A stretch of 64,000 nt of DNA from Adineta ricciae. Its lineage: Eukaryota > Rotifera > Eurotatoria > Adinetida > Adinetidae. Shown piece by piece: positions 24,770 to 37,213 of the stretch. The DNA is taken from assembly GCA_905250025.1 (NCBI GenBank), contig CAJNOJ010000018.1:558001-622000 (forward strand). The letters run 5' to 3'. The notes under the pieces are model-generated. The model was not told where the DNA came from, searched no databases, and was given only the letters and a program-made list of their open reading frames with translations. How positions within the stretch are numbered: the stretch's first letter is position 1; the number at the start of each line of letters is the position of its first letter. Both the position numbers and the translations under genes were made by a program.

Positions 24770-25440
24770 TTATTCTCTTTTGGCTAATGTATTCAATTGC
24801 TCGCGAATACGAGTGAAATTGTCTAAGACTAGATTAAGAGTCTCCTTGGATAATTCAATTTGAACTGTTTGCTCGTTTTCATTAGCAGATTTCGTGGGAT
24901 CATTGACCTGAAACATCGATAGAATAATCAAACGTCGTATACGATAGATTCATCACATACATCTAATGAAAGAACGCAAGATGGCTGTTGAATACGTTGA
25001 CCATTCACACCTGGAACTAATTTCATGTCGATATACCAATTGAAATCTTTTAATTGAGGCAACATCTAGAAGAAAACAAAAGCGTTCGAACTGACTACTC
25101 GATACTGTCCTATAAGTACAACAATGTCTGTTTAGTACTACCAGCAGCAGACGATCGAAGAATTATCTGATTAAGTCCTTCAAACTATAGATAATATTGA
25201 AGACTTGAGAAGATACTTTTCTTTGATCAAGACTGCGCCTCTATCGTTGTTTCGACTGAGTTCAGTTGAATGAAACACGATAAGATATCGTCAGTTGTCG
25301 ATAATTTTCTTGTATGAATACAATATGTTGGAAACATGTTAATGACGACCTCTAAAATACCAGAGCGCACTATTGATGTAAACAATCTAGTAATGACGAC
25401 AATTCTTTTCCAGAAAGAAAGAACCAACTATGAAGAAATA
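24770..25440 (-). CDS. COMMD9: COMMD9-like COMM-domain protein (N-terminus unresolved)
   Basis: The C-terminal COMM domain is clear: MLPQLKDFNWYIDMKLVPG, then RIQQPSCVLSLDVNDP, then VQIELSKETLNLVLDNFTRI and REQLNTLAKRE, with TAA at 24772-24770. The ELSKETL..LD..GRIR.QL pattern points to COMMD9 over other COMMD members. COMMD proteins form a hetero-decameric ring in the Commander complex, which works with Retriever and CCC in endosomal recycling. Upstream segments such as LSTTDDILSCFIQLNS (about 25310-25265) and FEGLNQIILRSSAAG (about 25190-25145) resemble the helical N-terminal domain, but I could not join them to the COMM exon in frame. The upper boundary is approximate. Either exons were missed or the N-terminal half is decaying. 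Confidence 0.6.
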
Positions 25441-26424
25441 ATAGAACGAACAGCCACACGATGAAGAATACTGCATGAATGTCTATCGAGAAAACGTTGA
25501 GTCATATACATCGAAACTGATTTGCCTATTTGCTTGTAGAAATATTCATGTAAGAAGATAGTCTCGCCACTAACAACGTGATTGAAAAAACACACGTTAT
25601 AGACCAATAAAAGAGGTCTTGATAATGATAATAAAAAAAAATTGAAAATGAATCAATCGACTCCGATGTTGTTATTGCAATATCGCAGGTACCCACGAAA
25701 GTAGTCTGTGTGCTTTCCAGTCAACCAGAATAAATTTGTTTTTATATTAAAGATCAGATGATGTGCATCCCACCAGATGAAATATTCACATAGAAATAGG
25801 ACACAGTCGCTGTAAATATCAGCTAACCCGGTTAAAGATCATATATCGTTTTGTCTATAAGCACTAGACTTATTTCGGATGTCTCGAACGAGGAACATTC
25901 ATTCAGGATTATTGTCATTATAGTTTTTACCTGTATGAATATATGAAATATTAATTTGATATTATCACAGGAGAATTTCACACTCCATATTCTATGGAAA
26001 ACAACTTTGTTGTAAATCGAAGTCTCTACTGAATGTTACACTATTGTTTAACACTTAATGAGTTCTTTTTTTGTATTTTTCTAAACTGTAAACGAGAAAT
26101 GTTCAATTTTTCATAGGATATCGGATATACAGGTTTTCCGACATCCGATCATACACGTATGTTACATCAAATATTCATAAACTAATATGCTGAGTAATTT
26201 AACACAATTTCTATTTTGTCACGCAATTTTAATCAATGAAGTAAAACTGAATGGTAGCGCCCCTAGCGACATCATGCCATGGAATCAGATTGGCTATTGA
26301 GATAACCAACAAGAAAGTGTCATTGGCAAAAATTTAACTAGTCTATCGAAACAGAAAAAGACACATACTTCGTGATTGTTTATTGTTTTTTGCCCAAATC
26401 ACATCTCTTCAATTACATTCAATC
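25441..26424. other. Intergenic region, about 1 kb, no gene seen
   Basis: This is the divergent region between the COMMD9-like gene (-) and the golgin (+). Its left end may hold unresolved first exons of the COMMD9-like gene. It is AT-rich with no repeats or clear promoter motifs. Confidence 0.45.
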
Positions 26425-29400
26425 ATGTTTAAAAACTTGAAAGAAAAATTGGCAACTCAAGTGTCAAAAACCAATCAAACATTACTAACGGGCATATCTT
26501 CACCTGAATCAGTATGTTTACGAAGCTACAATAATTATTAACCAGCATGCTTTTTTTACTAACTAGACATCTGCATCAAAAGACGCGAATAGTGACGCAT
26601 CGTCAAACACAGTTCGCAATGATAACCATGTACGAAAAATACTATTTTCTGCATTATAAAATGACTTACTTTCGCTTTTTTAAGGAGAATCATCGTTCTC
26701 GACTCGATTCAGCAGCAAGTGACATAAGTCAATATAGTGTCGATCATAGTTCGAATACTAGCATGACTTATGTCTCTCCACCGCGGCAGTATAGACCACC
26801 CTCCGACATCGAGTCCGAATATGGTGGAGACGAGAGTGATTATGAAAGTAATACAGTAAGTTGTAATTGAACTATTCCAAAGTTCATTCTCATTCGTACT
26901 AACTGTGGTGATTTTGTAGAAAATGATTAAACTTCAAAAGTTGCTCGGTGTTTATAAGAACAAATTTAATCAATTGAAAAGTGCGTACGATGAAGTCGAA
27001 CGAGAAAAAGAACATGTTAAAGTAAAGAAAACTCTCTGATGATCATTTATGTCGACTTTATTCATTTGAAGAATCTCTTGCAACAGCAACAAGATAAATC
27101 CTTAGCTCGAATATCTGAATTACGCGAACAGATCAAACTCGATCGCGAAGCCAAAGCACAGTTAGAATGTTTGCATAAAAAAGAGATCCGATCGAAGGAA
27201 AATCGAATCGAAGAACTAACATTGCAAGTTAATGCACAGAAAGATCTCATTCAATTGCCAACGCAAGCTGATCATGAAGAAATGCAAAATCTACGTGAGA
27301 AGGTAAGCAAAATCGACTCTTTTTCTCATTTGAAATTTGAAAATCAAGAGCTCGTTCGTTGATTTCAGAATTCGAAATTAGAAACACTACTAACTCGTTG
27401 TAAAGAGGCAATCAGAGCTCATCAAGACAAACAAACTGAACTAACCAAAAGCCGCGATGATATTCTTCTTCAACTAAATGAAAAGCAAACTGTTATTGAA
27501 TCACTAATGAAAGTAAATATCTATCTATTTCACTATCTAAATACAACAAAAGATAAGACGAAGAAAAAAAAAATCTCACGACGCATAAACGAATGAGCAA
27601 AAAGAAGAATCTCTCTTCTTCACGTATATATTTATAGGCAAATTCCAAAGACGAAGATCATTTCAGTTTGAAACATTTTGTTAAAAACATCTGGGTGAGT
27701 ATTCTCCAATAATCAACTAGTAGTGAGCAGACAACTCGATCTCTGCCTACCGCATGTGGTTTTTGTTCTGTATGTCATGTATTTACGTCTTTACTTACAT
27801 TATATAGATTATATTTTAACGAACTTAGGAATCATTGATAAAAATCGGTAATTTCGATCGTTTTTCTTTGTTCATTATAGGAACGTCATTCGGATGATAC
27901 TTCAATAGCATCGATGGAAGTTCAAGAGCATTTCGATTCGGATATTAGCGTCTTATTACAAGACAAACAACGTTTACAGGAAGAATTAGAGACGGCGAAG
28001 ATCCGCGTGAGACAACTTGAAAATGAATTGGAAGTGAAAACACAGCAGCTAACGATAAACGAAGATCTTCAACGTAAATATGATGAGTTATTGAATGAAT
28101 TCAATGAGAAATCAAAATTAATTGACACATTCAATCGAGATGTTGAAAAACGAACTGAAGTCAATCTCGTTCAGTCTTCCAGTTTCAATCATTTACAAGA
28201 AACAATACAAAACATCGAATCGATCCTTCCGGATAGTCAATCCACGAATTTAATCGAACGTATTCAACAATTAATCAATGATAAAGTCGAACTTTCGAAA
28301 GCAAACGAAATTCTGCAAAGCCAACTATCTACGAATGAAATTCAATTCAATCAAAGTCTAGAAAATCTACGACAACAACATTCAGAAGAAATCACTAAAC
28401 TTCTAAGGGAGAAACAAAATGAATATGAAATGTTAAAGCACAAACTTTCGGATACTCGTGACCAACAGTTATCAGCATTAGAAGATGAACTGAAATCTGC
28501 AATCGTACGCGAAAACGAAAAGATGGGTCAATTGAATATGGAAATCAGTCAACGGCAAGAACAAATCCAAGCAATGCACCAGATCATTGCGGAACAGAAA
28601 CAACAGTCCAGTCAATACCAAGAAGAATCACGAAATACCGCCGATCGAATTCAACAACTCGAAAAACAACTCGACAGTCGCAATTCGCATCTAGAAGAAA
28701 ACCAAATTCATATTAATCGACTAACAACAAATATCGATCAATTGAAAGCGGATATAGCGGTAATTACTGACGAACGAGAGCAAAGTAAAAAGAAGTTCGA
28801 AGATGCACAAAATGAGATAGCTCAGCTCAATGAATTCATAAGACAAATTCGATTACAAAGTTCAACAACAATCGAAGAGCATGATGGGATCATTCAACAA
28901 TTGAACACAACTATTAACGAACTCAAAGTTAATAACACATCATCTGCCGATAAATGCGAACAACTCCAGAAAGAACTTGAAGTGAAACAACAGGAAATAT
29001 CTCAATTAAATCAAACAATCGATGAAGTAAGATCGCAGATTGCTAAGACTAATGAAGAACTACAAGAAGAACAAAATACGACCAGTCAAAATCGTTTAAC
29101 TATAAATGAACTGCAAGCTAATAACGCATTATACACTGATAAGTGTGAACAACTGGAAAAAGAAGTTTTTCAATTGAATTCGACTCTCGAATCACTTAGA
29201 TTATCCAACACAACAGCTGCAGAAGATAATGAACAACTGAAGAAACAATTCGAAGATATACAAAATGAAGTACTACGTCTGAAGTCTGAAATTGAAGAAA
29301 AACAAAATGAAAACACTCAGCTGAATATTTCACTTGAAACTATGAAGGCAACCAATACAACGGTGACGGAAGATCGCGAACGTCTTACCAAAGAACTGGT

Positions 29401-32400
29401 AGAATCAGAAAATCGAATAATTCAACTGAACGTTATGATGGATGAAATGAAAACAACAGATATCGCACTTAATGCACAACAGGAGGAAGTTGATCGAGAA
29501 TTGAAAGAAAAACAAAAGAAAATTCTTGACCTTATACGTACAAATGATGAATTAAAAACAACAAATGTAAAAATTAGTGAAGAACATGAACAGATTAGAA
29601 GACAATTCCAAGACGCTCAGAACGAAATCATTCAGCTGAGTGAAACCATGACACAGATCCGATTGCAAAGTTCGACAACTACTGAAGAATTGGATCGTGT
29701 AACCAAACAGTTGAATATAACTATCGAGGAATTGAAAGTCGATAATGCATCATCTGTTAATAAATGTGAACAGCTCCAGAGAGAAATTGAAGCTAAACAA
29801 GAAGAGATTGCTGGACTTAATTCAACGATTGAATCAATGAAAACTTCAAGTACAGCACTCAATGAACAAATGAGCAAACAACTGGAAAGTGCCCAAAATG
29901 AAATATCTCAGCTGAGTAGAACGATAGAAGAAACTCGACTGATGAGTTCAACAACTAGTGAAGAACATGATCAAGTCATTCAACAACTGAACACGACTCT
30001 CAACGAATTAAAAGTTGATAACGCCTCGTTAATTAACAAATGTGAGCAACTACAAAAAGAGCTGGAAGCCAAACAAGAGGAGACCGTTCAGCTAAACTCT
30101 ACTATCAAATCAATGAAAGTGTCACATTTGACGATCAGTGAAGAAATCAATAAACAACTCGAAGATGCACAAAGCGAAATAACGCAACTAAATCAAACCA
30201 TTGATGAAATTCGAACAAAGAGTGCGGATATGACTGAGGAATTGAGTCAAGTTAACAAACAGTTGAATTCCACTATCAATGAACTGAAAGCTGATAACAT
30301 ATCATATACTGATAAATGTGAGCAATTTCAGAAGGACCTCGACGCGAAACAAGAAATTATCAACGAACTTACTTCTACAATTGAATCAATGAAAACATCC
30401 AACGCAGCGTTCAGTGAACAAATGAACGGACGATTAGAAACCGCTCAAAATGAAATATCTAAATTAAATAAAGTAATCGAAGAGACTCGACTCCTGAGTT
30501 CGACAACTAGTGAAGAACATGATCAAATTATCCAACAACTGAAATTGACTATCGACGAATTGAAAGCAGATAATGTATTATCTGTCAAGAAATGTGAAAA
30601 TTTGGAGAAAGAACTTACTACAAAACAAGAAGAAATTGTTGAACTGAATTCTACGATCGAATCAATGAAAGCATCAAACACGGCACTCGGTGAACAAATG
30701 AGCAAACAAGTGGAAGCCGCACAAAATGAAATATCTCAGCTGAATCGAACAATAGAAGAAACTCGATTGTTAAGTTCGGCAACTAATGAAGAGCGTGATC
30801 AAATCGTCCAACAACTGAATACAACAGTTGATGAACTAAAAGCGAACTATGCATCGTCGGTGAATAAATGTGAACAACTTGAAAAAGAAGTTCTTCAATT
30901 GAATTCGACTCTCGAATCACTTAGATTATCCAACACAACAGCTGCAGAAGATCATGAACAACTGCAGAAGCGATTTGAAGATACACAAAATGAAGTACTT
31001 CGTTTAAAGTCTACAATGGAAGAAATTAAAGTTGAACTGGAAGATAAGCAGAATGAACTAGCACAACTTCATGTAATTCACAATAACGAACGTGAACAAG
31101 CTGAAGAGCAAATTGCTCAACTAACAACATCTACAAATGAAATAGAAACCAATCATCAAAAGCAGATCGAAGACAAACAGAATCAAATCCATCAATTAAC
31201 AACAACTATCAATCAGCTAAAAGAAACTTATGCAACCATATCAGATGAACGCGAACAGTTAAAACAAACTATCCAACAACTGCAAGAAACCGAAATTACC
31301 AAGGAAAAACAACGAGAACACGAAGTATGACATTCATTAACTTCAATATATACTCTCTAAGAATAAAACATCCGCTTTTTCTAGATTGAATCGTTGAAAC
31401 AAAGTCTTGTCGAGCAAGAATCGCTTCGTAAATCCTTGCAAACTGATCAGCAATCCTATATTGAACAATTAACCAATGAACATCAACAAGAAATTGATAA
31501 TCTTCATCAACAGCTTCTTGCTCAACGTTCTCAATCAGATTCGTATCAAGATACCATCGAACATCTTCGAAAAGATCTTCAAGATTACGAAATGAAATAT
31601 TCAGAACAAACATCTAAAGTTGATCATCTACTTGACGAACAAAAACATGTCTCGGAATCGATGATACGTCTGAAAAACGTGCTCAGTGTCGATGCCAATG
31701 ATCATGATGAACTTCTCGAGCAACTTCTTCATAAAATGGAACAATTGCATCTATTTGAAACCGAATCTGAACGTTTAAATAACGACTTAGTCAAACAAAA
31801 GTCCGAACAGGTCAATCTGCATACTCAACTCCAACAATTGGAACAGCAGTTGGACGATACGAAAGAAGAACTGAAGAAAACCAAACAAAAGTTCATACCA
31901 ATGAAAACGAAATATCAAAATCAAATTGACGAATTGACGCATTCGGTTGAACAACTTCAACAAGAAAAACATTCAATCGAAAGTCGACAGCACGAACTAA
32001 ATCAACAATTCGACGAGAAAAACAAACAGTGCAATGATCTTCAAAATCAACTTCATGAATATTCACTGGATCGAAATGAACAGAAAATGAAATATGAAAT
32101 CGATCTCAATCAACATCAAATTCTCCTTGAAAACCTTCGTCGAGAGATGAATGATCTACACGATGAACTTAAGTCGAAGAGTAATGAAATTCTTTTATTA
32201 CAAACAAATTCAAACAAACTTCAACAGACATTGCAGAACAATAGTGAGAAATTTGAAGAAATTTCTCAGAAAGAAAAAGAATTTCACGAAATTCATTCGG
32301 CATTGGAAGAAAAATATAATCATATTCTAACAGAAAAAGCAGGATTAGAAAACGAGTTAGATCAAATACGTGTTCAATTACAAACAAACAACGGAAATAT

Positions 32401-33711
32401 CCATAAACGAGAAGAAGATCAAAAACATCAACTAGAACAAGCCGAGAAGATCATCAAAGAACTTCAGGTTTGTTCCAACAGCAGGAGTATAAAAATCATA
32501 CGTATTTTCTTTGTTTTTAGGGTGAACGTGACTCTCTTCGTGTGGAAATGGAAAGTTTACGTAAGGAGCTTGATTTATTGTCGAGTAGTAAAGAAGAAAT
32601 CGCTGAGAAAGACCGACAGTTAGCAGAATACGAAGAAAGAACTCAAGAACTCCAAGCAACTCTCAAACAAACACAAGATAGTGGAACGAAATTACGCAAA
32701 GCATTACATAAGATGAAAGAAACGATTACTAATAATGAGCAAACACATATTCAAGAATCTGGTAAGTAGAAGTTCGTGTATTTTTGGCGAAAATATCTTT
32801 ATTTCTTCAAGAAATTCGTCATCGAATTATCACGGAAGAATATGAACAGAAACTCGAAGACCAAGAAGCAGAATATAGTGCAAAATTGAAATCTCTTACC
32901 AAAGAGATGCATTCGCAAATGGAAGAAAAAGATAAACAGTTTAATTTGCAACTTCAAGAAATAATCAGTAAATTTTCGATGAAGCACCGGTTTTTTGACA
33001 TTCGATTTCATTTCGATTAGATAAAAGTTATCAAAATGAAAGTGAAATGAAACAGAAAATGCAAGATGCTGAACAGCGAGCATTAATTGCTGAAGAACAA
33101 CTTAAAGTTAGTATTTCTCAATCTTTTTCTAACTCACATTGTCTCCTCATCTTCAATTTTGTATAGGAACAAAACATCGATGTTCTTCGAACTCAAGTTG
33201 TAACTTTAAATCACATTGAAAGTGTTCCTGTTTCGTAAGTTAAACATGACAACGCCAACAAATTCATTTCTTTCCCTTCTAGAACGAACGATCATGGCAC
33301 CCAGACGATCTTCGAAGGTACTAAAAGCAAAAAGATTGTTTAAGTGTCTTATAAACAATTCTCGTATATACTATAGATTCTGTATCGAATCATTCCCGGA
33401 CAACATCGAATGATAGTCTACATTCTTTTATATTCGAACCTACCGAAATTGATTATCTAAAACAGATCGTACTTGCATATATGACTGGAACTGATCGATT
33501 AGTAAGTCAAACTTCACGCAACAAACAAGGCGATCATGAAAGACTTCATTTAGACAATGGCGAAAGTCATCTGTGCACTTCTTCGTTATACCGACGATGA
33601 AAAATCCTTAGTGATGGAACATGAAAAACTTCGTCAAACAGTAAGTCTTATCTAACGATTGAACTTGTCCTTCATTAATTCGTTTAGCGTTGGTTGAATA
33701 CATCGAGATAA
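26425..33711 (+). CDS. GOLGA4: GRIP-domain golgin (golgin-245/GOLGA4-like)
   Basis: The start is ATG 26425 (MFKNLKEKLATQVSKTNQTL), which resembles the GOLGA4 N-terminus. After a Ser-rich stretch, almost the whole protein (around 2,000 residues) is coiled coil. This includes one 3.4-kb exon (about 27890-31326) and a 1.1-kb exon (about 31385-32466). The C-terminal GRIP domain is split by an intron at 33501: EPTEIDYLKQIVLAYMTGTD then TMAKVICALLRYTDDEKS. The Tyr needed for Arl1 binding is present. A 46-bp intron (33642-33687) joins LRQT to the last exon, RWLNTSR, ending at 33711. GRIP golgins are recruited to the trans-Golgi by Arl1-GTP and tether endosome-derived vesicles. The central coil contains an internal 92-residue repeat. 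Confidence 0.88.
29729..30970 (+). repeat. Internal 276-bp (92-residue) tandem repeats in golgin coiled coil
   Basis: The motif ELKxDNxxxxxKCE begins at 29729, 30005, 30281, 30557 and 30833, exactly 276 bp apart each time. Each unit also carries TIESMK, AQNEISQL and SSTTSEEHD-type segments in the same order. Units differ at many codons, so the duplications are not very recent. A related but irregular copy begins at 28919, and another short duplicate (QLNSTLESLRLSNTTAAED) occurs at about 29170 and 30894. Confidence 0.9.
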
Positions 33712-34174
33712 TTCAAATCAAATTCGTATTCATTGTGCAATTTCCATAAGCAATCACTCAAGGACAATAAATTGTGAATCTCTTTTTGTCTTAAAAACCC
33801 CAATATTTCCTTTCTCGTTATTTTATTTCAATTTTTAAAGTTATTATTTTCTGTTAGTTTTTGATCTTATTCGTTTGTGCTATAAAGTTTTATTTATTTA
33901 TATATACATGTATATGCAATGTAATATAAATACTAGAATAGCTTCAGTCTCAATAACCTACACGGAAAAGTTGCACACAATGACCAAGACGTCATGTGTT
34001 TAGTTGCATTTGAGAAAAACCGTGAATTTATTGTAAACAAATATCGGAGTACAGTAGATTTTGTCAACGATGATAAGAATATATGTGAGTAAATGGAACA
34101 GAGAAAAGAAAAAAGAAACTCGGAAGTTAGATCTTGTCTAGGTTAGCCGATAAAATGCAGAAAATAAATAATGT
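33712..34174. other. Convergent intergenic region
   Basis: This lies between the 3' ends of the golgin (+) and the Hox5 gene (-). It is AT-rich, with no supported open frame or repeat. Confidence 0.5.
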
Positions 34175-36024
34175 TTAATTAAAACTATTTGGAGTAGATG
34201 ATGATGATGAGGGTGATTGATGACGTTCATTACTAGTTGAATGAGTTGGATTATTTGTTGAAGATGCGTCTTGTTTTTCACGCTTAATGTTGAGTGATGT
34301 GGCTTTGTCTTCGTTTTTACTGATATCGTTTAAACTTTGCAGTTTATTATCTTTTTTCCACTTCATTCGCCTACGTGAAAATTCGGATGAAACAAGAAAA
34401 GGAATTTTTTTTATGGAGAAATCTTCATACCGATTTTGAAACCATATCTGAAATAAAAAGCAAGAAGTGAAAACAAGGAATGAATGAAAATGATCGATTT
34501 ACTTTTATTTGTCGTTCAGTCAACGCTAAACTGTGTGCGATTTCAATTCGTCTTCTTCGTGATAGATATCTATGCGAGCAAAAAGTCATTTGAAAGAAGA
34601 ATTTCTATTGAAAAGATAAAACGAACCGATTAAAATGAAATTCTTTTTCCAATTCGAGTGTTTGATATCTTGAATATGATGTTCGTGTTCGTTTCGTTTC
34701 ACCAATGTGTGGATCTAAAATCGCGTGTTCACATTCATAGATCATCATTTTCGTATACATATCATCAGATTAGAAAGAAGAGATGAAATTCGAAAACAAA
34801 GAAAAATCGTCATCGAGAAGAAAACACATTAATCTCGCACGCACTTAACATCGCCTAGCTTCTCTAGACGTTGAACTTCCTGAATGTCGACACACCGACA
34901 TGTTTGATGCTTTTCTTTTTTCACTATTGTTCTCTACAGTCTCATCGATTACATGACCATTAGAACCATCTGTGGAATCTTTTGACAACGAGTCGGCATC
35001 ATCTTGCGTGTTGTGAGTTGCTTTGCCTCCCTCTCTCCTTTTCCTTTTCATATCTTTTGTCCCAATCAGATTGCAAGGCAATCGTCGTATATATGTATAT
35101 ACAAACTCATTTATTCATTCGTCCCGATCAGAACGAGCCCATAAATCTCCTCTCATGCGCAAGAGAACGACATAAATAGCCCATAAAAAAAGATTGTATG
35201 TATATGGTAAAAAATGCCGATGTTAGAATATAAACAAAACAGAAACAAGGAGAGAATGAATTGAATTTCATGTCGAGACTTTTTACAGACTTACCACACG
35301 TATTGTGAATTCGTCTCATCCATGGGTAAATATTTTGTTGTTGTTGTTGTTGCTGTTGATGATGATGAGATTGAGGATGTGCGTGTGGCTGTTGTATTGG
35401 CATTGCAAACGAATCAGTTGGTTTTAAAAGTTGTTGTTGTGAGTGTGGGTACGAGATGTACGAATTAACAAACGGATGAGCATGAGGATGATGTTGCGAC
35501 GAGTTAGGTGTCGGAAAAGCATGATTGTGCAACGAGGGATCAGATCCAAGACTTGGTACTATGCTTGAAGGTGCCATATTTGCATAGGAATAATCAAATG
35601 CATTAACGAATGAGCCAGACGACATATTTGGATAGTAGTTGCCATTGAGATTCGCGTCATTTTGTTGGCGATAGTTGAAGAAATGTCGAACAAGTGGATC
35701 ATTATTGAACGGTAAAGGTGATGTTGATGTTGCAACAACTGCATCATACGGTGTTGTCTGTTGAGTCGATGGTAAACACAACGAAAAATCTGCATTATTT
35801 AAATAAGATGTATTGCTATCGAATGTATTATTCAGATTAATATCATTAATAGGATTGATGGGCGTTAAATTTTCATCGGATGATGTACTGTTGTTACTAT
35901 TATTATTATTATTATTATTGTTGCCATTTGATGCTGAGAGTAAATGATGATAGCTCAATGATGATGTTGTTGACAATGCATTAGTAACAGCAGTACTGGA
36001 AGGAGTGCTAGAGAAGGTAGCCAT
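34175..36024 (-). CDS. Hox5: Hox5/Scr-class homeobox transcription factor
   Basis: Exon 1 (36024 to about 35296) starts [13 protein letters not shown]. It is Asn/Ser/His/Gln-rich with a run of eight Gln, and ends with the hexapeptide IYPWMRRIH used to bind Exd/Pbx. A Ser/Asp-rich linker exon follows. The homeodomain is then split over four exons: [52 protein letters not shown], and [16 protein letters not shown]. Recognition-helix residues (Q50, N51) are intact. [10 protein letters not shown] with the tail KDNKLxSL matches the Hox5 paralog group; Hox4 has KDHKLPNTK. The stop is TAA at 34177-34175. It would act in the nucleus in axial patterning. No other Hox gene lies in this window. Confidence 0.93.
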
Positions 36025-37213
36025 TTGTCCGGTAATTAAGTACACACGCGGAGCTTTAACGACGTTAATAGCGACGATAATCGGTCTTGCCGAACATCGT
36101 TTTGTTAGTTTTAATGGGAATATATGGAGAAGAAAGAGAAAAACGGTAATTGAGAAGGAATTAGAGAGGCCAGATGAGATGATTGAAAGTCAGTCAATTG
36201 AATAGGCGATGCGATTTTTTGTGTGCGTAATGGTGCAATCAACTTGAGATAATGGCCGTTTGGGAACTTTTATAAATGACTATTGATGTATTGTAATAGC
36301 GACTCACTGCTTTCTTTCTCTTTCCTTACACATACGCTTTCGCTTTTTTTTCTCTTCTTCTCTTGACTCTCGCTCTCGATGACGATAGGTTGAATATATT
36401 TTCTACTTATACGCATTTAGTCCAATCAAATAGCCATTTATTTCGATGTGATGAATAAAACTTACCGATCGTCTGTTTTTTTTTGCTTATTTACAAGAAT
36501 ATACATTTCTACCATATCTTTTCCGTCCATCGACAGGTAATGATGAATAACTCTCATGAATTTCGACAGATCAAATCAATAAAGCACTGAAAAAGTACAT
36601 TTTCTTTTCACCGAGTCCCTCAACCATTTGAATTCAACCGATTAGTTCATTTGCTTTTCTTTATGTATGTATAAATACAAAAGTAGAGTAAATTTTTATT
36701 GAACACAACAAAAAAAATCACTAATAGTCATAATAATAAAGTTGCACGCACAAGGAAAACACATTTGACTCTGATCATACAGAAGAGAGAAAAAAAAAGG
36801 ATATGAACGTACATCGAATGACGTACACATACATAGGACATTGAATAATTAATACAAACACAATATTTTTTTCAAAAACAATAATAGCTAACTGAATTCT
36901 CTAGTCTAAATCGCATCTCACTTATTAATGATTCTTTTTTTTTCCAAAATACTCTACTTTATACATTCGAATATGCGCAAAATATTCTTTCGAATGTGAA
37001 GAAGGACAGCAAAATTACACAGATGGACTGATACAAAAAAAAGAAAGTTGAAAAAAAAAGCAAATTTTCATAGGGTAGAAAACGTTTCATCTGATTAATT
37101 ATTCTCCTGCCTGTTACATTGATCGACTACTTTCATATACAAAATAAATAAATAAATAAATAAATAATTCCCAGAAAAAGAAAACAAAAACAACTGCAGA
37201 GAGAAAATTTCTT
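36025..37213. other. Hox5 upstream region, 1.2 kb, no gene seen
   Basis: This lies between the start of Hox5 (-) and the 3' end of the next minus-strand gene, so most of it should be Hox5 upstream DNA. It contains pyrimidine runs (36300-36370), A-rich stretches, and an ATAA microsatellite at the right end. No coding region is supported. Confidence 0.5.
37141..37168. repeat. (AAAT)n microsatellite
   Basis: There are about six to seven AAAT units in tandem, starting near 37141. They lie about 45-75 bp beyond the stop of the gene ending at 37214, probably in its 3' UTR. Confidence 0.85.

Noticed and set aside
33642..33655. Golgin ending at the in-frame TAA 33653
   Set aside because: CAAACA is followed by a perfect GTAAGT donor and a 46-bp intron with CGTTTAG; the spliced end RWLNTSR is more plausible.
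34845..35081. Separate small gene between the Hox5 hexapeptide exon and homeobox
   Set aside because: Phase-compatible splice sites join it to both neighbours as the Hox5 linker exon; its own MPCNLIG start is not needed.
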